Source of the DNA: Burkholderiales bacterium
Lineage (GTDB): Bacteria; Pseudomonadota; Gammaproteobacteria; Burkholderiales; Burkholderiaceae_C
DNA length: 33,923 nucleotides
Reading direction: 5' to 3'
Assembly: GCA_017302655.1 (NCBI GenBank)
Contig: JAFLDE010000042.1
Location: 1-33,923, forward strand
Positions 1 through 7,299 of this stretch are shown here, one piece after another. The stretch's first letter is position 1. Each line of letters opens with the position of its first letter. The translations under genes and the position numbers were made by a program. Below the pieces are notes generated by a model, which did not search any database, was not told the DNA's origin, and saw nothing but the letters and a program-made list of their open reading frames with translations.

Positions 1-1
1 C

Positions 2-124
2 GCGGAGTTGGTTTTCCTCGTTGTGCTCTGGCCGGACTTCGGAAAGGAAGCGCTTGCGAAGGCCATCGATATCTTCCGCGGCCGCGATCGCCGCTATGGA
101 GGGTCGGCGCCTGAATCCGCCTGA
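2..124 (+). CDS. 3' end of an unidentified reading frame, cut by the window edge
   Basis: Frame 2 is open from the left edge to a TGA at 122-124 and gives 40 residues. They begin with a hydrophobic strand-like stretch (AELVFLVVLWPDFG) followed by a basic amphipathic helix (KEALAKAIDIFRGRDRRYGG). The composition and mostly G/C third positions look like a real protein C-terminus, but I do not recognise the family. It overlaps the start of the VOC-like frame, so at least one of the two is probably not an intact gene. It could equally be a chance open frame in GC-rich DNA. Confidence 0.3.
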   Translation, partial: AELVFLVVLWPDFGKEALAKAIDIFRGRDRRYGGSAPESA

Positions 125-350
125 CGCCGTCCAATCAGCGCCCGCCGCGCGCGGCGACTACCGCTGGCTGATCACCATCCGCCCGGACGGCCTGCCGCAG
201 CAGGCGGGCGCCGTGCCCAGCCTGATCCAGTGGCAAGGCCCGCACCCAGGCGACGCCCTGCCGCCCTCGCCCTGGCGCCTGCAGGCTTTGTTCTCCGATG
301 ACCGGCTGGGCGCCACCCTGACCGGCCCGCGCACCGTTCACTTGCCATGA
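21..350 (+). pseudogene. VOC/glyoxalase-like protein, C-terminal part only
   Basis: From about base 100 the frame reads like the second half of a glyoxalase-like (VOC, Glyoxalase_3 type) protein. The stretch GDYRWLITIRPDGLPQQAG is followed by VPSLIQWQGPHPGDALP, the usual 'ptLIeW ... HP' segment. Family members are usually about 200 residues. Here the upstream residues do not resemble the N-terminal VOC half, and no good start with a ribosome site is visible (TTG at 21, ATG at 96). The frame is open to the left edge, so a longer gene cannot be excluded, but a truncated remnant fits best. Its TGA overlaps the ATG of the next gene (ATGA at 347-350), suggesting the two were once translated together. 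Confidence 0.5.
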
Positions 351-1048
351 CCGACGAACTCTTCCGCGACGACGCCACCCTGCTCACCTGCAGTGCCACC
401 GTGGTGGCGCAGGAGGAGGGCGGCGCGATCCTCGACCGCACCGTGGCCTACCCGCTGGGCGGCGGGCAGGCGGGCGACAGCGGCTTCCTCGTGGCGGGCG
501 AGGCCCGCTGGCGCTTTGGCGACACGCGCAAGAGCAAGCAGCACCCGGGCGGCATCCTGCACCTCGTGGAGGGCGCCCTGCCCGCCGTGGGCACGGTGGT
601 GGAGGTGCAGGTCGACGCCGCCAAGCGCGACGCGCATCGCCGCTTCCACACCGCCACGCATTTGCTTTGCGCGCTGCTGCCTTACCCGGTGGACGGCTGC
701 TCCATCACCGAAAGCTACGCGCGGCTTGACTTCCACACCGACGCCCCCTTCGACAAGGCCGCCATCGAGGCCGGCCTGGCGCGCCTGGTGGCCGAGGCGC
801 ATGCGGTGAATCACCGCTGGATCAGCGAAGCCGAGCTCGACGCCAATCCCGGCCTGGTGCGCAGCATGAGCGTGCAGCCCCCTCGGGGCCTCGGACGGAT
901 CCGGGTCATCGAAGTCGAGGGCGTCGACCTGCAGCCTTGCGGCGGCACCCATGTGCGCAATACGGCCGAGATCGGCGCGCTGGTGGTGACCAAGATAGAG
1001 AAGAAAAGCGCCATGACCCGGAGGGTCGTGCTGGGCTTCGCCCCCTGA
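347..1048 (+). CDS. Alanyl-tRNA editing protein (AlaX-like, trans-editing)
   Basis: This 233-residue protein resembles the free-standing editing domain of alanyl-tRNA synthetase, which hydrolyses Ser or Gly mischarged on tRNA(Ala). The zinc site is complete: H101 and H105 in RRFHTATHLLCAL, and C198 and H202 in QPCGGTHVRN. Residues 30-45 (RTVAYPLGGGQAGDSG) match the N-terminal part of the family. The length fits a mid-sized AlaX lacking the synthetase catalytic domain and the C-terminal oligomerisation domain. The start is the ATG that overlaps the VOC-like stop. The family call is firm; which mischarged substrate it prefers cannot be read from the sequence. Confidence 0.9.
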   Translation: MTDELFRDDATLLTCSATVVAQEEGGAILDRTVAYPLGGGQAGDSGFLVAGEARWRFGDTRKSKQHPGGILHLVEGALPAVGTVVEVQVDAAKRDAHRRFHTATHLLCALLPYPVDGCSITESYARLDFHTDAPFDKAAIEAGLARLVAEAHAVNHRWISEAELDANPGLVRSMSVQPPRGLGRIRVIEVEGVDLQPCGGTHVRNTAEIGALVVTKIEKKSAMTRRVVLGFAP

Positions 1049-1075
1049 GCGCATGCCTACACTGCGGCGCTTGCC

Positions 1076-1594
1076 ATGGACCCAGCCCCTACGCTGCAAC
1101 TGCTGACCCCGTCGGATGCGCCCACCTGGGCGGAGGCACGCGCCGTCGTGCGCGAGTACGCGGAACAGCTCGACATCGACCTCTGCTTCCAAGGCTTTGA
1201 GAAGGAGCTGGGCGAGATGCCCACGCATTACGGCGAACCCCAGGGCCTGTTCCTGCTCGCCCTGGTGGACGGCGCGGTGGCCGGCTGCGGCGGCTTCCGG
1301 CCCCTGCCGGACGTCGACTACCCCAACGCCTGCGAGATGAAGCGCCTCTTCGTACGCCCGGCCTTCCGCCGCTTCGGCCTGGGCCGGCTGCTGGCGCAGG
1401 CCCTGCTGGACCGCGCGCTGGAAGCCGGCTACTCGACCATGCTGCTCGACACCCTGGACGAGATGGAGGCCGCACGCGGTCTTTACGAAACCCTGGGCTT
1501 CGAGGAAGTGCCGCCCTACTACTTCAACCCCATCCCTGGCGCGCATTACCTGAAGTGCGATCTGGGCGCGCCGCGCGCCAGCCAATACGGCTGA
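1076..1594 (+). CDS. GNAT family N-acetyltransferase
   Basis: A 172-residue single-domain acetyltransferase. The acetyl-CoA loop is at residues 98-111 (RRFGLGRLLAQALL), after the beta4 strand EMKRLFVRP. The C-terminal pattern EAARGLYETLGFEEVPPYY is the usual motif B and beta6/7 region. Such proteins transfer an acetyl group from acetyl-CoA to a small amine or a protein N-terminus; the acceptor is not predictable here. It starts 27 bases after the editing-protein stop. A TACACT hexamer sits about 14 bases upstream of the ATG, so it may have its own promoter with a very short leader. Confidence 0.9.
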   Translation: MDPAPTLQLLTPSDAPTWAEARAVVREYAEQLDIDLCFQGFEKELGEMPTHYGEPQGLFLLALVDGAVAGCGGFRPLPDVDYPNACEMKRLFVRPAFRRFGLGRLLAQALLDRALEAGYSTMLLDTLDEMEAARGLYETLGFEEVPPYYFNPIPGAHYLKCDLGAPRASQYG

Positions 1595-1639
1595 ATTCCT
1601 CGGCTGAGTTCCATCGCGTTACCGGCCTACAGTGGGCCG

Positions 1640-2518
1640 ATGAACACGCCGACGCCCCTGAACGATCACCGCGCCCTGCTGGGCGAGTCGCCCGTGTGGT
1701 GCGCGCGCGAGCAGGCGCTGTGGTGGGTGGACATCCCCGGCCGCGAGCTGCTGCGCTGGGTGAACGAGCGCCTCACCCGCTGGTCGCTGCCCGCCGAGCC
1801 CGGCTGCCTGGCCCTGCACGAAGACGGCCACCCGCGCCTGGCGCGCCGCGACGGCCTGTTCCGCTTCGACCCCGCCACCGGCGAGAGCACGCTGCTCGCC
1901 CCGCCGCCCTACGACCCCGGCCGCCAGCGCTTCAACGACGGCAAGGTCGGGCCCGACGGCGCCTGGTGGATCGGCACCCTCAGCGACGCCCGCGAGAACG
2001 AGGCCGCGCTGTACCGTTGGGACGGCCGCAGCCTGCAGCGCATGGGCGAGGACGTGGCGGTCTCCAACGGCCTGGCCTGGAGCCCCAACGGCGGCACGAT
2101 GTACTGGTCAGACACCAAGGCGCACCGCGTGTTCAAGCTCGCCTTCGGCGAGCGCCTGGGCGCGCGCGAGGTCTTCGCCGAATGGCCGGTGCGCGACACG
2201 AACCAAGCCCTGAGCGCCTACGCCGGCCGCCCCGATGGCGCGGCCATCGATGCCGAGGGGTGCTACTGGACCGCGATGTTCGAAGGCCAGCAGCTGCTGC
2301 GCCTGTCGCCGGCAGGCGAGGTGTTGCAGCGCCTGGAACTGCCCGTGCGCTGCGCCACCATGCCCTGCTTCGGCGGGGCGGATCTGCGAACGCTTTTCAT
2401 CACCACCGCCCGCGCCGGCCGCCCGGCCGACGAGCTGGCGGCGCAGCCTTGGGCGGGGGCGGTGTTGACGGTGCGGGTGGAGGTGCCTGGGGCGGCGGTG
2501 CCGGTGTTGAGGGTGTGA
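1640..2518 (+). CDS. SMP-30/gluconolactonase/LRE family protein
   Basis: This 292-residue six-bladed beta-propeller of the SMP-30/regucalcin family probably hydrolyses a sugar lactone. The divalent-metal ligands of the family are visible: E16 in GESPVW, N143 in SNGLAWSPN and D199 in GRPDGAAID. The segment FNDGKVGPDGAWWIGT (98-113) and the YWSDT motif (155-159) are also typical. The length is normal. Family members often belong to sugar-oxidation clusters, but no dehydrogenase or sugar transporter lies nearby, so the substrate is open. The remnant of a LysR regulator just downstream (2678-2806) may once have controlled it; that is inference. Confidence 0.9.
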   Translation: MNTPTPLNDHRALLGESPVWCAREQALWWVDIPGRELLRWVNERLTRWSLPAEPGCLALHEDGHPRLARRDGLFRFDPATGESTLLAPPPYDPGRQRFNDGKVGPDGAWWIGTLSDARENEAALYRWDGRSLQRMGEDVAVSNGLAWSPNGGTMYWSDTKAHRVFKLAFGERLGAREVFAEWPVRDTNQALSAYAGRPDGAAIDAEGCYWTAMFEGQQLLRLSPAGEVLQRLELPVRCATMPCFGGADLRTLFITTARAGRPADELAAQPWAGAVLTVRVEVPGAAVPVLRV

Positions 2519-2550
2519 AGTCGCTGGACCGGGCTAAAGATTGAAGGCCT

Positions 2551-2677
2551 GACGCCGAAGCCTGACCCCGAAGCCTGTGACCCCGAAGCCTGTGACCCCG
2601 AAGCCTGTGACCCCGAAGCCTTGACCTCGAAGCCTTGACCCCGAAGCCCGGACCCCGAAGCCCGACCCCGAAGCCCC
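2551..2677 (+). repeat. Degenerate 13-15 bp tandem repeat, about nine copies
   Basis: The unit is GACCCCGAAGCCTGT with small variants. Successive copies are 13, 15, 15, 15, 14, 14, 14, 13 and 14 bases long and differ mainly at the end (CCT, CCTGT, CCTT, CCCG, CCC). Because unit length changes, the array shifts reading frame and has stops (for example TGA at 2636-2638), so it is not protein-coding. It begins 32 bases after the SMP-30-like stop and runs directly into the LysR remnant. Slippage during replication is the simplest origin. Confidence 0.85.
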
Positions 2678-2806
2678 ATCCTGCACATCGAGCTGCCCTG
2701 CGGCATGGACGCCCTCGGCATCATCACCCGTGAGGGGCAACAGATGAGCCCCGGGGCGAGGCAGCTGCTGCAGCAGGTGAGGTTGGCGGCGAGGGATTTG
2801 TACTGA
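2678..2806 (+). pseudogene. LysR-family regulator, C-terminal remnant (42 codons)
   Basis: Right after the tandem repeat a frame reads 42 residues to a TGA at 2804-2806. The core LGIITREGQQMSPGARQLL has the shape of the last strand and helix of the LysR effector domain (L-G-I/L-x-T-R ... S-P-x-A-x-x-L-L). No start codon lies in this frame, and a stop inside the repeat closes it upstream, so the rest of the gene is gone. The fragment is GC-rich like the core genome. It marks the left border of the lower-GC toxin-like cassette. The LysR assignment rests on pattern alone, since only the tail remains. Confidence 0.6.
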
Positions 2807-2833
2807 GGCGCGGCCGTTGTGTGCGTCGTAGGG

Positions 2834-3316
2834 CTACCCGAAAACTTGGCCCGACCTGACGATGAGCTCAAGGAACGAACGACACCGCACGTCTACGCCG
2901 TCTATGCCGCAGACGGCTGGAATTTTGTAGCGCCGCCTATTTGCTGGCAGCGTTGGTTGAACGTTCTCGTTGCTAACGAGTTCGTGCTGATTGCAGCGAG
3001 CAGTTGCGATGATGAAAAGGTCGTTCTCGCCGACACCGTCAGCGTGGTAGTCGTCACCGACAATTCCGAGCAGCCCCTTGATCCGATTTGCTTCTGCGGT
3101 CACGCTACCGGTCATAGGCATCACGACGACGCCCGCCGCACTGAGCCACGCACCGCAGTCCGGTGAAACGTGTGACACCTCCTCTAGCGCAACGAACGGA
3201 ATCTTGATGCGCGTCGCGTGAACCTCTGCAGCCAAGTAGGCCCAGAGTTGTGGAAACAGCGCGACGGGATAGTTATCCCATGCGTAAACGGCGGAAGAGG
3301 CGTCAAGCGCCAACAA
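2834..3316 (-). CDS. DUF4411 family protein (PIN-like nuclease fold)
   Basis: A 160-residue protein of the DUF4411/PIN-like type, considered a ribonuclease-toxin fold. Acidic residues expected of a PIN active site are present: D5 in MLALDASS, E45/E46 in FVALEEVSH and D99 in [10 protein letters not shown]. The tail [16 protein letters not shown] (130-145) is typical of DUF4411. Its ATG lies inside the end of the XRE-ImmA gene (14-base overlap), so the two are translated as a unit, with the putative toxin second. The codon use and GC are lower than the flanks, which suggests transfer. Family assignment is fairly secure; RNase activity is inferred from the fold. Confidence 0.82.
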   Translation of the reverse strand: MLALDASSAVYAWDNYPVALFPQLWAYLAAEVHATRIKIPFVALEEVSHVSPDCGAWLSAAGVVVMPMTGSVTAEANRIKGLLGIVGDDYHADGVGENDLFIIATARCNQHELVSNENVQPTLPANRRRYKIPAVCGIDGVDVRCRSFLELIVRSGQVFG

Positions 3317-4454
3317 CGTGGCGCTCCAGACTATGCAGATCGCTGAGCTTTAGGCCGTCTAGATACGAGCAGGCCTTGGTCGCGGTAATCCGGCGGGCAC
3401 TAAGTGCGCCTAGTACCGTGCGAACGAATGCGTCACCGAAGATGTGCTTAGGCTCTCGATGTCGATATGCGCGGCTACCCGCTGCCTCGTCATCATTGAA
3501 CGGTAGCCCTCGGACGTAGCCTCGGTAGGCCGAGTAGAGCTCTTGCGAGAGTCGGCCGGCGTCTAGAAGGCGGCGCAGGATTACTTCACCGCTGACACCC
3601 CATCGCTGGCGGTACTCGGCCAGCCAGGTATCGAAATGCTCAACAGCAGCCGGGCGGTCTGCATCGCGAACGTGTTCGAGGAATGCATCTGGCACCAAGA
3701 GATGGCCCGCAAAGGCGTTGGCTTCGCGCTCCTGGCCTGTACGCGAGTGCATATCGGTGTCGTCGTCTATCGAGCTGGCCCGATGCATGATCAGGTGGCC
3801 AAGCTCATGCATCAGCGTAAAGGTTTGCTGTGCTTCTGCTCGCGCCTTTTTGACGACGATGACTGGGCACACTTCGCTGTAGAGGCCAAATCCGAGGATC
3901 GGGCTCTCCTTCGCGATCTGCCAGCGACCGGCGTAGCCATTACTACGGAAAACGAGGATGCCTTTGGCTTCTACCGCGCGCCGGAATTGATCAAAGGTGT
4001 TTGCTGCCCCTAGTCGAAGCCAGCCGCGAACGGCCGCCGCTGCAGCAGTTGGTTGAGCAGCTTCCACTTCAACAGGCCTGAAGACCGGGTAGTCATCAGC
4101 GTGCATATCCTCACGAAGAGCAAGGTAGAGATCACGTTGACGCTCTACTCGCTCGATCAGTTTGCGGACCGCAGGCGATAGCTCGGGTTTCTGTCCCGTA
4201 AGTGTTCGGTACTGAACCGAGTGCAAACGCTCTTCGTTGACGGGATCCTGGTCAAGGAAGAACAACACGCCGCGACCGAAGTACTCTGCAAGCGCTCGCA
4301 ACTGGAGAAACGTCAACCCGGTTCCGTCGTCCATGAGGCGCGTGAGCGCCTTGACCGAGACTCCCGACTCAGCGGCGACCTGATCCATCGAAACGCCGCG
4401 CTCGTTCGCACACCAGCGAATGCGTTCTCGGTTAATCGATTCGATGCGGTCCAT
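3303..4454 (-). CDS. XRE-family HTH plus ImmA/IrrE zinc peptidase
   Basis: A 383-residue two-domain protein. Residues about 8-65 form an XRE helix-turn-helix ([20 protein letters not shown]). Residues about 150-310 are an ImmA/IrrE (COG2856) metallopeptidase with HELGH at 216-220 and a third zinc ligand probably E244 in EREANAFA. Such proteins act as DNA-binding repressors that can cleave a partner, or as the antitoxin side of toxin-antitoxin pairs. I chose ATG 4454 (MDRIES) because the in-frame extension to 4526 is low-complexity and precedes the usual HTH start. It is cotranscribed with the DUF4411 gene it overlaps, and autoregulation is likely. The pairing is a recurrent one in bacteria; the direction of control here is inferred. 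Confidence 0.87.
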   Translation of the reverse strand: MDRIESINRERIRWCANERGVSMDQVAAESGVSVKALTRLMDDGTGLTFLQLRALAEYFGRGVLFFLDQDPVNEERLHSVQYRTLTGQKPELSPAVRKLIERVERQRDLYLALREDMHADDYPVFRPVEVEAAQPTAAAAAVRGWLRLGAANTFDQFRRAVEAKGILVFRSNGYAGRWQIAKESPILGFGLYSEVCPVIVVKKARAEAQQTFTLMHELGHLIMHRASSIDDDTDMHSRTGQEREANAFAGHLLVPDAFLEHVRDADRPAAVEHFDTWLAEYRQRWGVSGEVILRRLLDAGRLSQELYSAYRGYVRGLPFNDDEAAGSRAYRHREPKHIFGDAFVRTVLGALSARRITATKACSYLDGLKLSDLHSLERHVVGA

Positions 4455-4663
4455 TGACGTTTTGGGGCTTCTTTGCGGATAGCTACCCGCGTCTTGATGC
4501 TTGCGCTGGCATCGTACCGGAGCCACCTCGGCAACTCAGTGTCAACCGTCACTGCACTCAGCCGAGCAAGAGCACCCCGACCACGACCCTCGTTCCCTGG
4601 TCTCATGCCGCAGTGATATCCACTCTGCCTCGCTAAAGCGCCAGGTCGCGCCTGCGCAAACCC

Positions 4664-4819
4664 GAACCCCAGCTCCCAGTGATGCCGTATCGACAGCAGA
4701 TAGACCGTCGCACTCTCGTCGCTCGCGATGTAGAGCAGCAGGTAGTCCCCAAGCGAACGCCCAGGGTCTGGAGAACGCCCAGCAGGACGCCCAGAGACGC
4801 CCAGGTTCAGGCCTTGAAT
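4664..4819 (-). pseudogene. RelE/ParE-type toxin, C-terminal remnant
   Basis: Immediately downstream of the MerR-regulator stop (TAG at 4822-4820), and in the same frame, a run reads SLGDYLLLYIASDESATVY followed by LLSIRHHWELGF. This is the pattern of the last two strands of RelE/ParE toxins. There is no start codon and the N-terminal two thirds are missing. The frame drifts into unrelated sequence after 4664. Four short direct repeats (4757-4804) lie within its upstream half. Loss by a deletion that joined the toxin tail to the end of the MerR gene is the simplest reading. Only about 35 residues carry the resemblance. Confidence 0.55.
4757..4804. repeat. Four short direct repeats ACGCCCAG
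   Basis: The octamer ACGCCCAG occurs at 4757-4764, 4775-4782, 4787-4794 and 4797-4804, with irregular spacing (18, 12 and 10 bases start to start). The sites lie inside the toxin remnant behind the MerR gene and about 300 bases upstream of the XRE-ImmA start. They may be slippage products, like the array at 2551-2677, or operator-like sites for the XRE regulator. Nothing in the sequence decides between these. Confidence 0.5.
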
Positions 4820-5245
4820 CTATAGCCCCCTTCGGCCACCCGCCCTGCCTGGGTCGCCCTCTGCCAAGCCCTGCAGGATCCCGCACGCGTCCACCGCCGC
4901 CGGCTCGGTGCAGCGCCGGCGCAAGGCCTGCAGCTCCTTCTTGAGCGCCTGCAACTCGGCAATGCGCGCCGTGACATGGCCCAGGTGCGCGTCGAGCAAG
5001 GCATTCACCTCGCCGCACTGCGGCCCCTTCGCGTCCTGCACGGCGAGCAGCGCGCGGATTTCCACGAGGTTCATGTCCAGCGAGCGACAGCGGCGGATGA
5101 GCCGCAGGCGTTGCACCTGCGCCGGGCCGTAGCGCCGGTAGTTCGCGTCCGTGCGCGGCGGCGCGGGCAGCAGGCCTTCGCGCTCGTAGTAGCGGATGGT
5201 CTGGGCGGGGGTGTCGGTGGCGTGCGCCAGTTCGCCGATCTTCAT
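4820..5245 (-). CDS. cadR: MerR-family heavy-metal regulator (CadR/PbrR-like)
   Basis: A 141-residue MerR protein starting at MKIGELAHAT (ATG at 5245). The upstream extension to 5293 would cross the divergent promoter and is rejected. The winged HTH is at residues 1-40 (TIRYYEREGLLPAPPRT), followed by a long dimerisation helix. The three metal-binding cysteines of the Cd(II)/Pb(II) subgroup are present: C77 in QCGEVNALLD, C112 in RRRCTEP and C121 in DACGIL. It should repress, and with metal activate, the divergent transporter gene by distorting the promoter at 5254-5284. Cd versus Pb or Zn specificity cannot be settled from sequence. The last 11 residues are glycine/arginine-rich and may be a degraded end. 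Confidence 0.85.
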   Translation of the reverse strand: MKIGELAHATDTPAQTIRYYEREGLLPAPPRTDANYRRYGPAQVQRLRLIRRCRSLDMNLVEIRALLAVQDAKGPQCGEVNALLDAHLGHVTARIAELQALKKELQALRRRCTEPAAVDACGILQGLAEGDPGRAGGRRGL

Positions 5246-5253
5246 GGGGGGGC

Positions 5254-5284
5254 TTGACCTTGCACCGGCTTCAGGGTTTGCAAT
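5254..5284 (+). promoter_or_regulatory. MerR-type promoter and operator of the metal transporter
   Basis: A -35 TTGACC (5254-5259) and a -10 TGCAAT (5279-5284) are separated by 19 bases, the over-long spacer typical of MerR-controlled promoters. The spacer region carries a dyad, ACCTTG...TTCAGGGT (5257-5277), matching the shape of CadR/PbrR operators (ACC-N15-GGT). It lies between the divergent regulator start (5245) and transporter start (5314), exactly where it is expected. Confidence 0.72.
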
Positions 5285-5313
5285 GGCGCCCATCTTGCTT
5301 CCAATCGAGCCCC

Positions 5314-5940
5314 ATGAGCGCCCACTGCCACGATTCCGCTTGTTCCGCTTCCACCGCTGCCGCCAGCCCGCGCTACCGCCGCGTGCTGTGGGTGGCGCTC
5401 TTCATCAACGCCGCGATGTTCGGCGTGGAGGTGCTGGCCGGGCTGGCGGCGGGTTCGGTGTCGCTGCTGGCGGATGCCGTGGACTTCTTCGGCGACGCAG
5501 CGAACTACGGGGTGTCGCTGATGGTGCTGGGCATGGCGGCAGCGGCGCGGGCGCGGGCGGCGCTGCTCAAGGGCCTGTGCATGGCGGCCTTCGGCGTGTT
5601 CGTGATCGGCCGCACGCTGTGGTCGCTGCAGGCGGGCGGGGTGCCCGAGCCGCTGACCATGGGGGCGGTGGGCCTGCTGGCGCTGCTGGCCAACGTCACG
5701 GTAGCGGCCATGCTCTACGCCTGGCGCGAGGGCGACGCCAACATGCGCTCGGTCTGGCTGTGCAGCCGCAACGACGCGATCGGCAACCTGGCGGTGATGG
5801 CGGCGGCGCTGGGCGTGTTCGGCACGGGCTCGGCCTGGCCGGATCTGCTGGTGGCGGCGGTGATGGCGGGCCTGGCCCTGAGCGCCGCGCGCTCGGTGCT
5901 GAAGCAGGCGCGGCACGAGCTCCGACAGAGCGCGCCATGA
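5314..5940 (+). CDS. Cation diffusion facilitator (short CDF), metal efflux
   Basis: A 208-residue inner-membrane protein with about six transmembrane helices, read from ATG 5314. The metal-site pair is D57-x3-D61 in helix 2 (DAVDFFGDAANY) and N153-D154-x3-N158 in helix 5 (SRNDAIGN), a variant of the usual HxxxD pairs. The protein ends shortly after helix 6, so the C-terminal cytoplasmic metal-chaperone-like domain of typical 300-residue CDFs is absent. The N-terminus has a small His/Cys cluster (HCHDSAC). It exports divalent metal in exchange for protons. Divergence from a CadR/PbrR-like gene across a MerR promoter points to Cd, Pb or Zn. Confidence 0.87.
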   Translation: MSAHCHDSACSASTAAASPRYRRVLWVALFINAAMFGVEVLAGLAAGSVSLLADAVDFFGDAANYGVSLMVLGMAAAARARAALLKGLCMAAFGVFVIGRTLWSLQAGGVPEPLTMGAVGLLALLANVTVAAMLYAWREGDANMRSVWLCSRNDAIGNLAVMAAALGVFGTGSAWPDLLVAAVMAGLALSAARSVLKQARHELRQSAP

Positions 5941-6155
5941 TGAAATCCCGCGCCCATGCCGACACCCGGACGCCGAGCGAACGCCGAAGGCCTAGCTTGG
6001 AGCCCCCTGCCACCAGCAAAGCAACCAGCGCTCTCGCGTGAAGGAAGAGCGATTGCGAGACCGCTGCGAAGCGTCATCGCCCTCGTGGCGGCGGATGCCA
6101 AGGCTCGCGTACTGCACCTTGGTGCGGCGCGGAGGAAGGGGGCTCCGCCCGCCCC

Positions 6156-7295
6156 TCACTGCAGCGCGTGCTGGGGACGCGCGGTGAAGAGGGCGACGAC
6201 GGGCTCGTCGCCAGCGTCCAGGGACAGGTGGTAGGCGCGCTGCACCAGGCGCACCGGGCCTTGCTGCAGGACAGCGGGCGCGTTGCCCACCTGCACATCG
6301 AAGCCGGCGGCGGTGAGCCGGCGCAGCCAACTGGCCGCCGATTCATGGCGCTCGCTGCGCTGGCCCTCAGGTTGTCCGAGGATGTCGGCGATCTCCCGGC
6401 CGAAGAAGCCCACTTTGAGCGCATCGCGCTCGGCCTGCCGCAGCGGCAGTTGATCCAGGGTGGCGAAGACCGCGCTGAAGTGCGCCCAGCAGTTGCGGAA
6501 GCGCGCGTACAGCGCGGGTTCGAGATGGTCCACGTCGGGTTCGGCCAGAACCAACAGGGCCGGTTCGAGTGCATGGAGCAGCGCCAGCACCTGCTGGCGT
6601 CCGTCGGCCGTCGGTGTGTCGGCAATGTGATGCAGTGCGAAGGAGGCGTTCACCACCGGCTGCGTGCCTGCGCAGGCGGTGCGGATGGCGCGCCAGGCAG
6701 TGGCGTCAAGCGCCTCCACGCTGCCCTCGATGGGCACCATGCGCAGTGAAATGCCAAGCGACTCGGCACATCGCGTGAGATCGGCCTGCGCGACCTGCAG
6801 CGCCCACCCGCTGGGCTCGATTCCAATCACGGTGAGCGAACGCGTGCCTTGCGCCGCGAGCTGCGGCAGCAGGTGCAGGACTTGACGCCCGGTGCCAATG
6901 CCGACATCGATCAGCACGGGATGTGCCTGCTGGGACAGCGCTTGCCGCAAGGCCTGGTTGCACACCTGGGTGGCCAGCCCGACGAAGGGCACGGCGCGGC
7001 CGAGCAGGTTGAACAGTTCGATCTGCGGCACCTCGAAGCGGCTGAGGTACAGGTTCGCCTGGGCGGCGGTCTGGCCGGCCAGGCGTTGTGCCAGCGCCGC
7101 ACCGAACACATAGAGGCCCACGTGTCGTGGGTCTTGGGCGCCTTGCAGGCCGTCCAGCCAATGCTGCAGGGCGGCACGCACGCCGGGCGTCTTGCCTGCC
7201 ACCGCACGGGCCAATCGATGCAACTGCAGCACTTGCGAGTCGAAGTCGTCAGCCAGGGGACGGGCCAGGGGGGTGGTGTGCAGCGCGGGGAACAT
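6156..7295 (-). CDS. Bacterial GRAS-domain protein (Rossmann methyltransferase fold)
   Basis: A 379-residue protein whose landmarks match the GRAS family best known from plants. The VHIID-like motif is [20 protein letters not shown] (127-146), with a glycine loop that could bind S-adenosylmethionine. Other matches are [10 protein letters not shown] (215-224), the acidic [15 protein letters not shown] (252-266) and the PFYRE/SAW-like block [13 protein letters not shown]...[17 protein letters not shown] (299-332). Bacterial GRAS proteins are thought to be small-molecule methyltransferases. The N-terminal 90 residues ([16 protein letters not shown]) resemble a leucine-rich LHR segment. It is transcribed away from metH, which makes methionine and hence the precursor of the likely cosubstrate. 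The methyl acceptor is unknown, and a general class I methyltransferase is the alternative. Confidence 0.78.
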   Translation of the reverse strand: MFPALHTTPLARPLADDFDSQVLQLHRLARAVAGKTPGVRAALQHWLDGLQGAQDPRHVGLYVFGAALAQRLAGQTAAQANLYLSRFEVPQIELFNLLGRAVPFVGLATQVCNQALRQALSQQAHPVLIDVGIGTGRQVLHLLPQLAAQGTRSLTVIGIEPSGWALQVAQADLTRCAESLGISLRMVPIEGSVEALDATAWRAIRTACAGTQPVVNASFALHHIADTPTADGRQQVLALLHALEPALLVLAEPDVDHLEPALYARFRNCWAHFSAVFATLDQLPLRQAERDALKVGFFGREIADILGQPEGQRSERHESAASWLRRLTAAGFDVQVGNAPAVLQQGPVRLVQRAYHLSLDAGDEPVVALFTARPQHALQ

Positions 7296-7299
7296 GGGC

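Noticed and set aside
2263-2871. A minus-strand frame through the tandem repeat giving GFGVTGFGV-like repeats
   Set aside because: The unit length changes between copies, so no stable repeat protein can be encoded; the flanking parts are antisense to the SMP-30-like gene.
5941-6155. Small gene or RNA in the gap after the metal transporter
   Set aside because: Only a short GCACC/GGTGC hairpin and low-information sequence are visible; no start with a ribosome site and no tRNA-like motifs.
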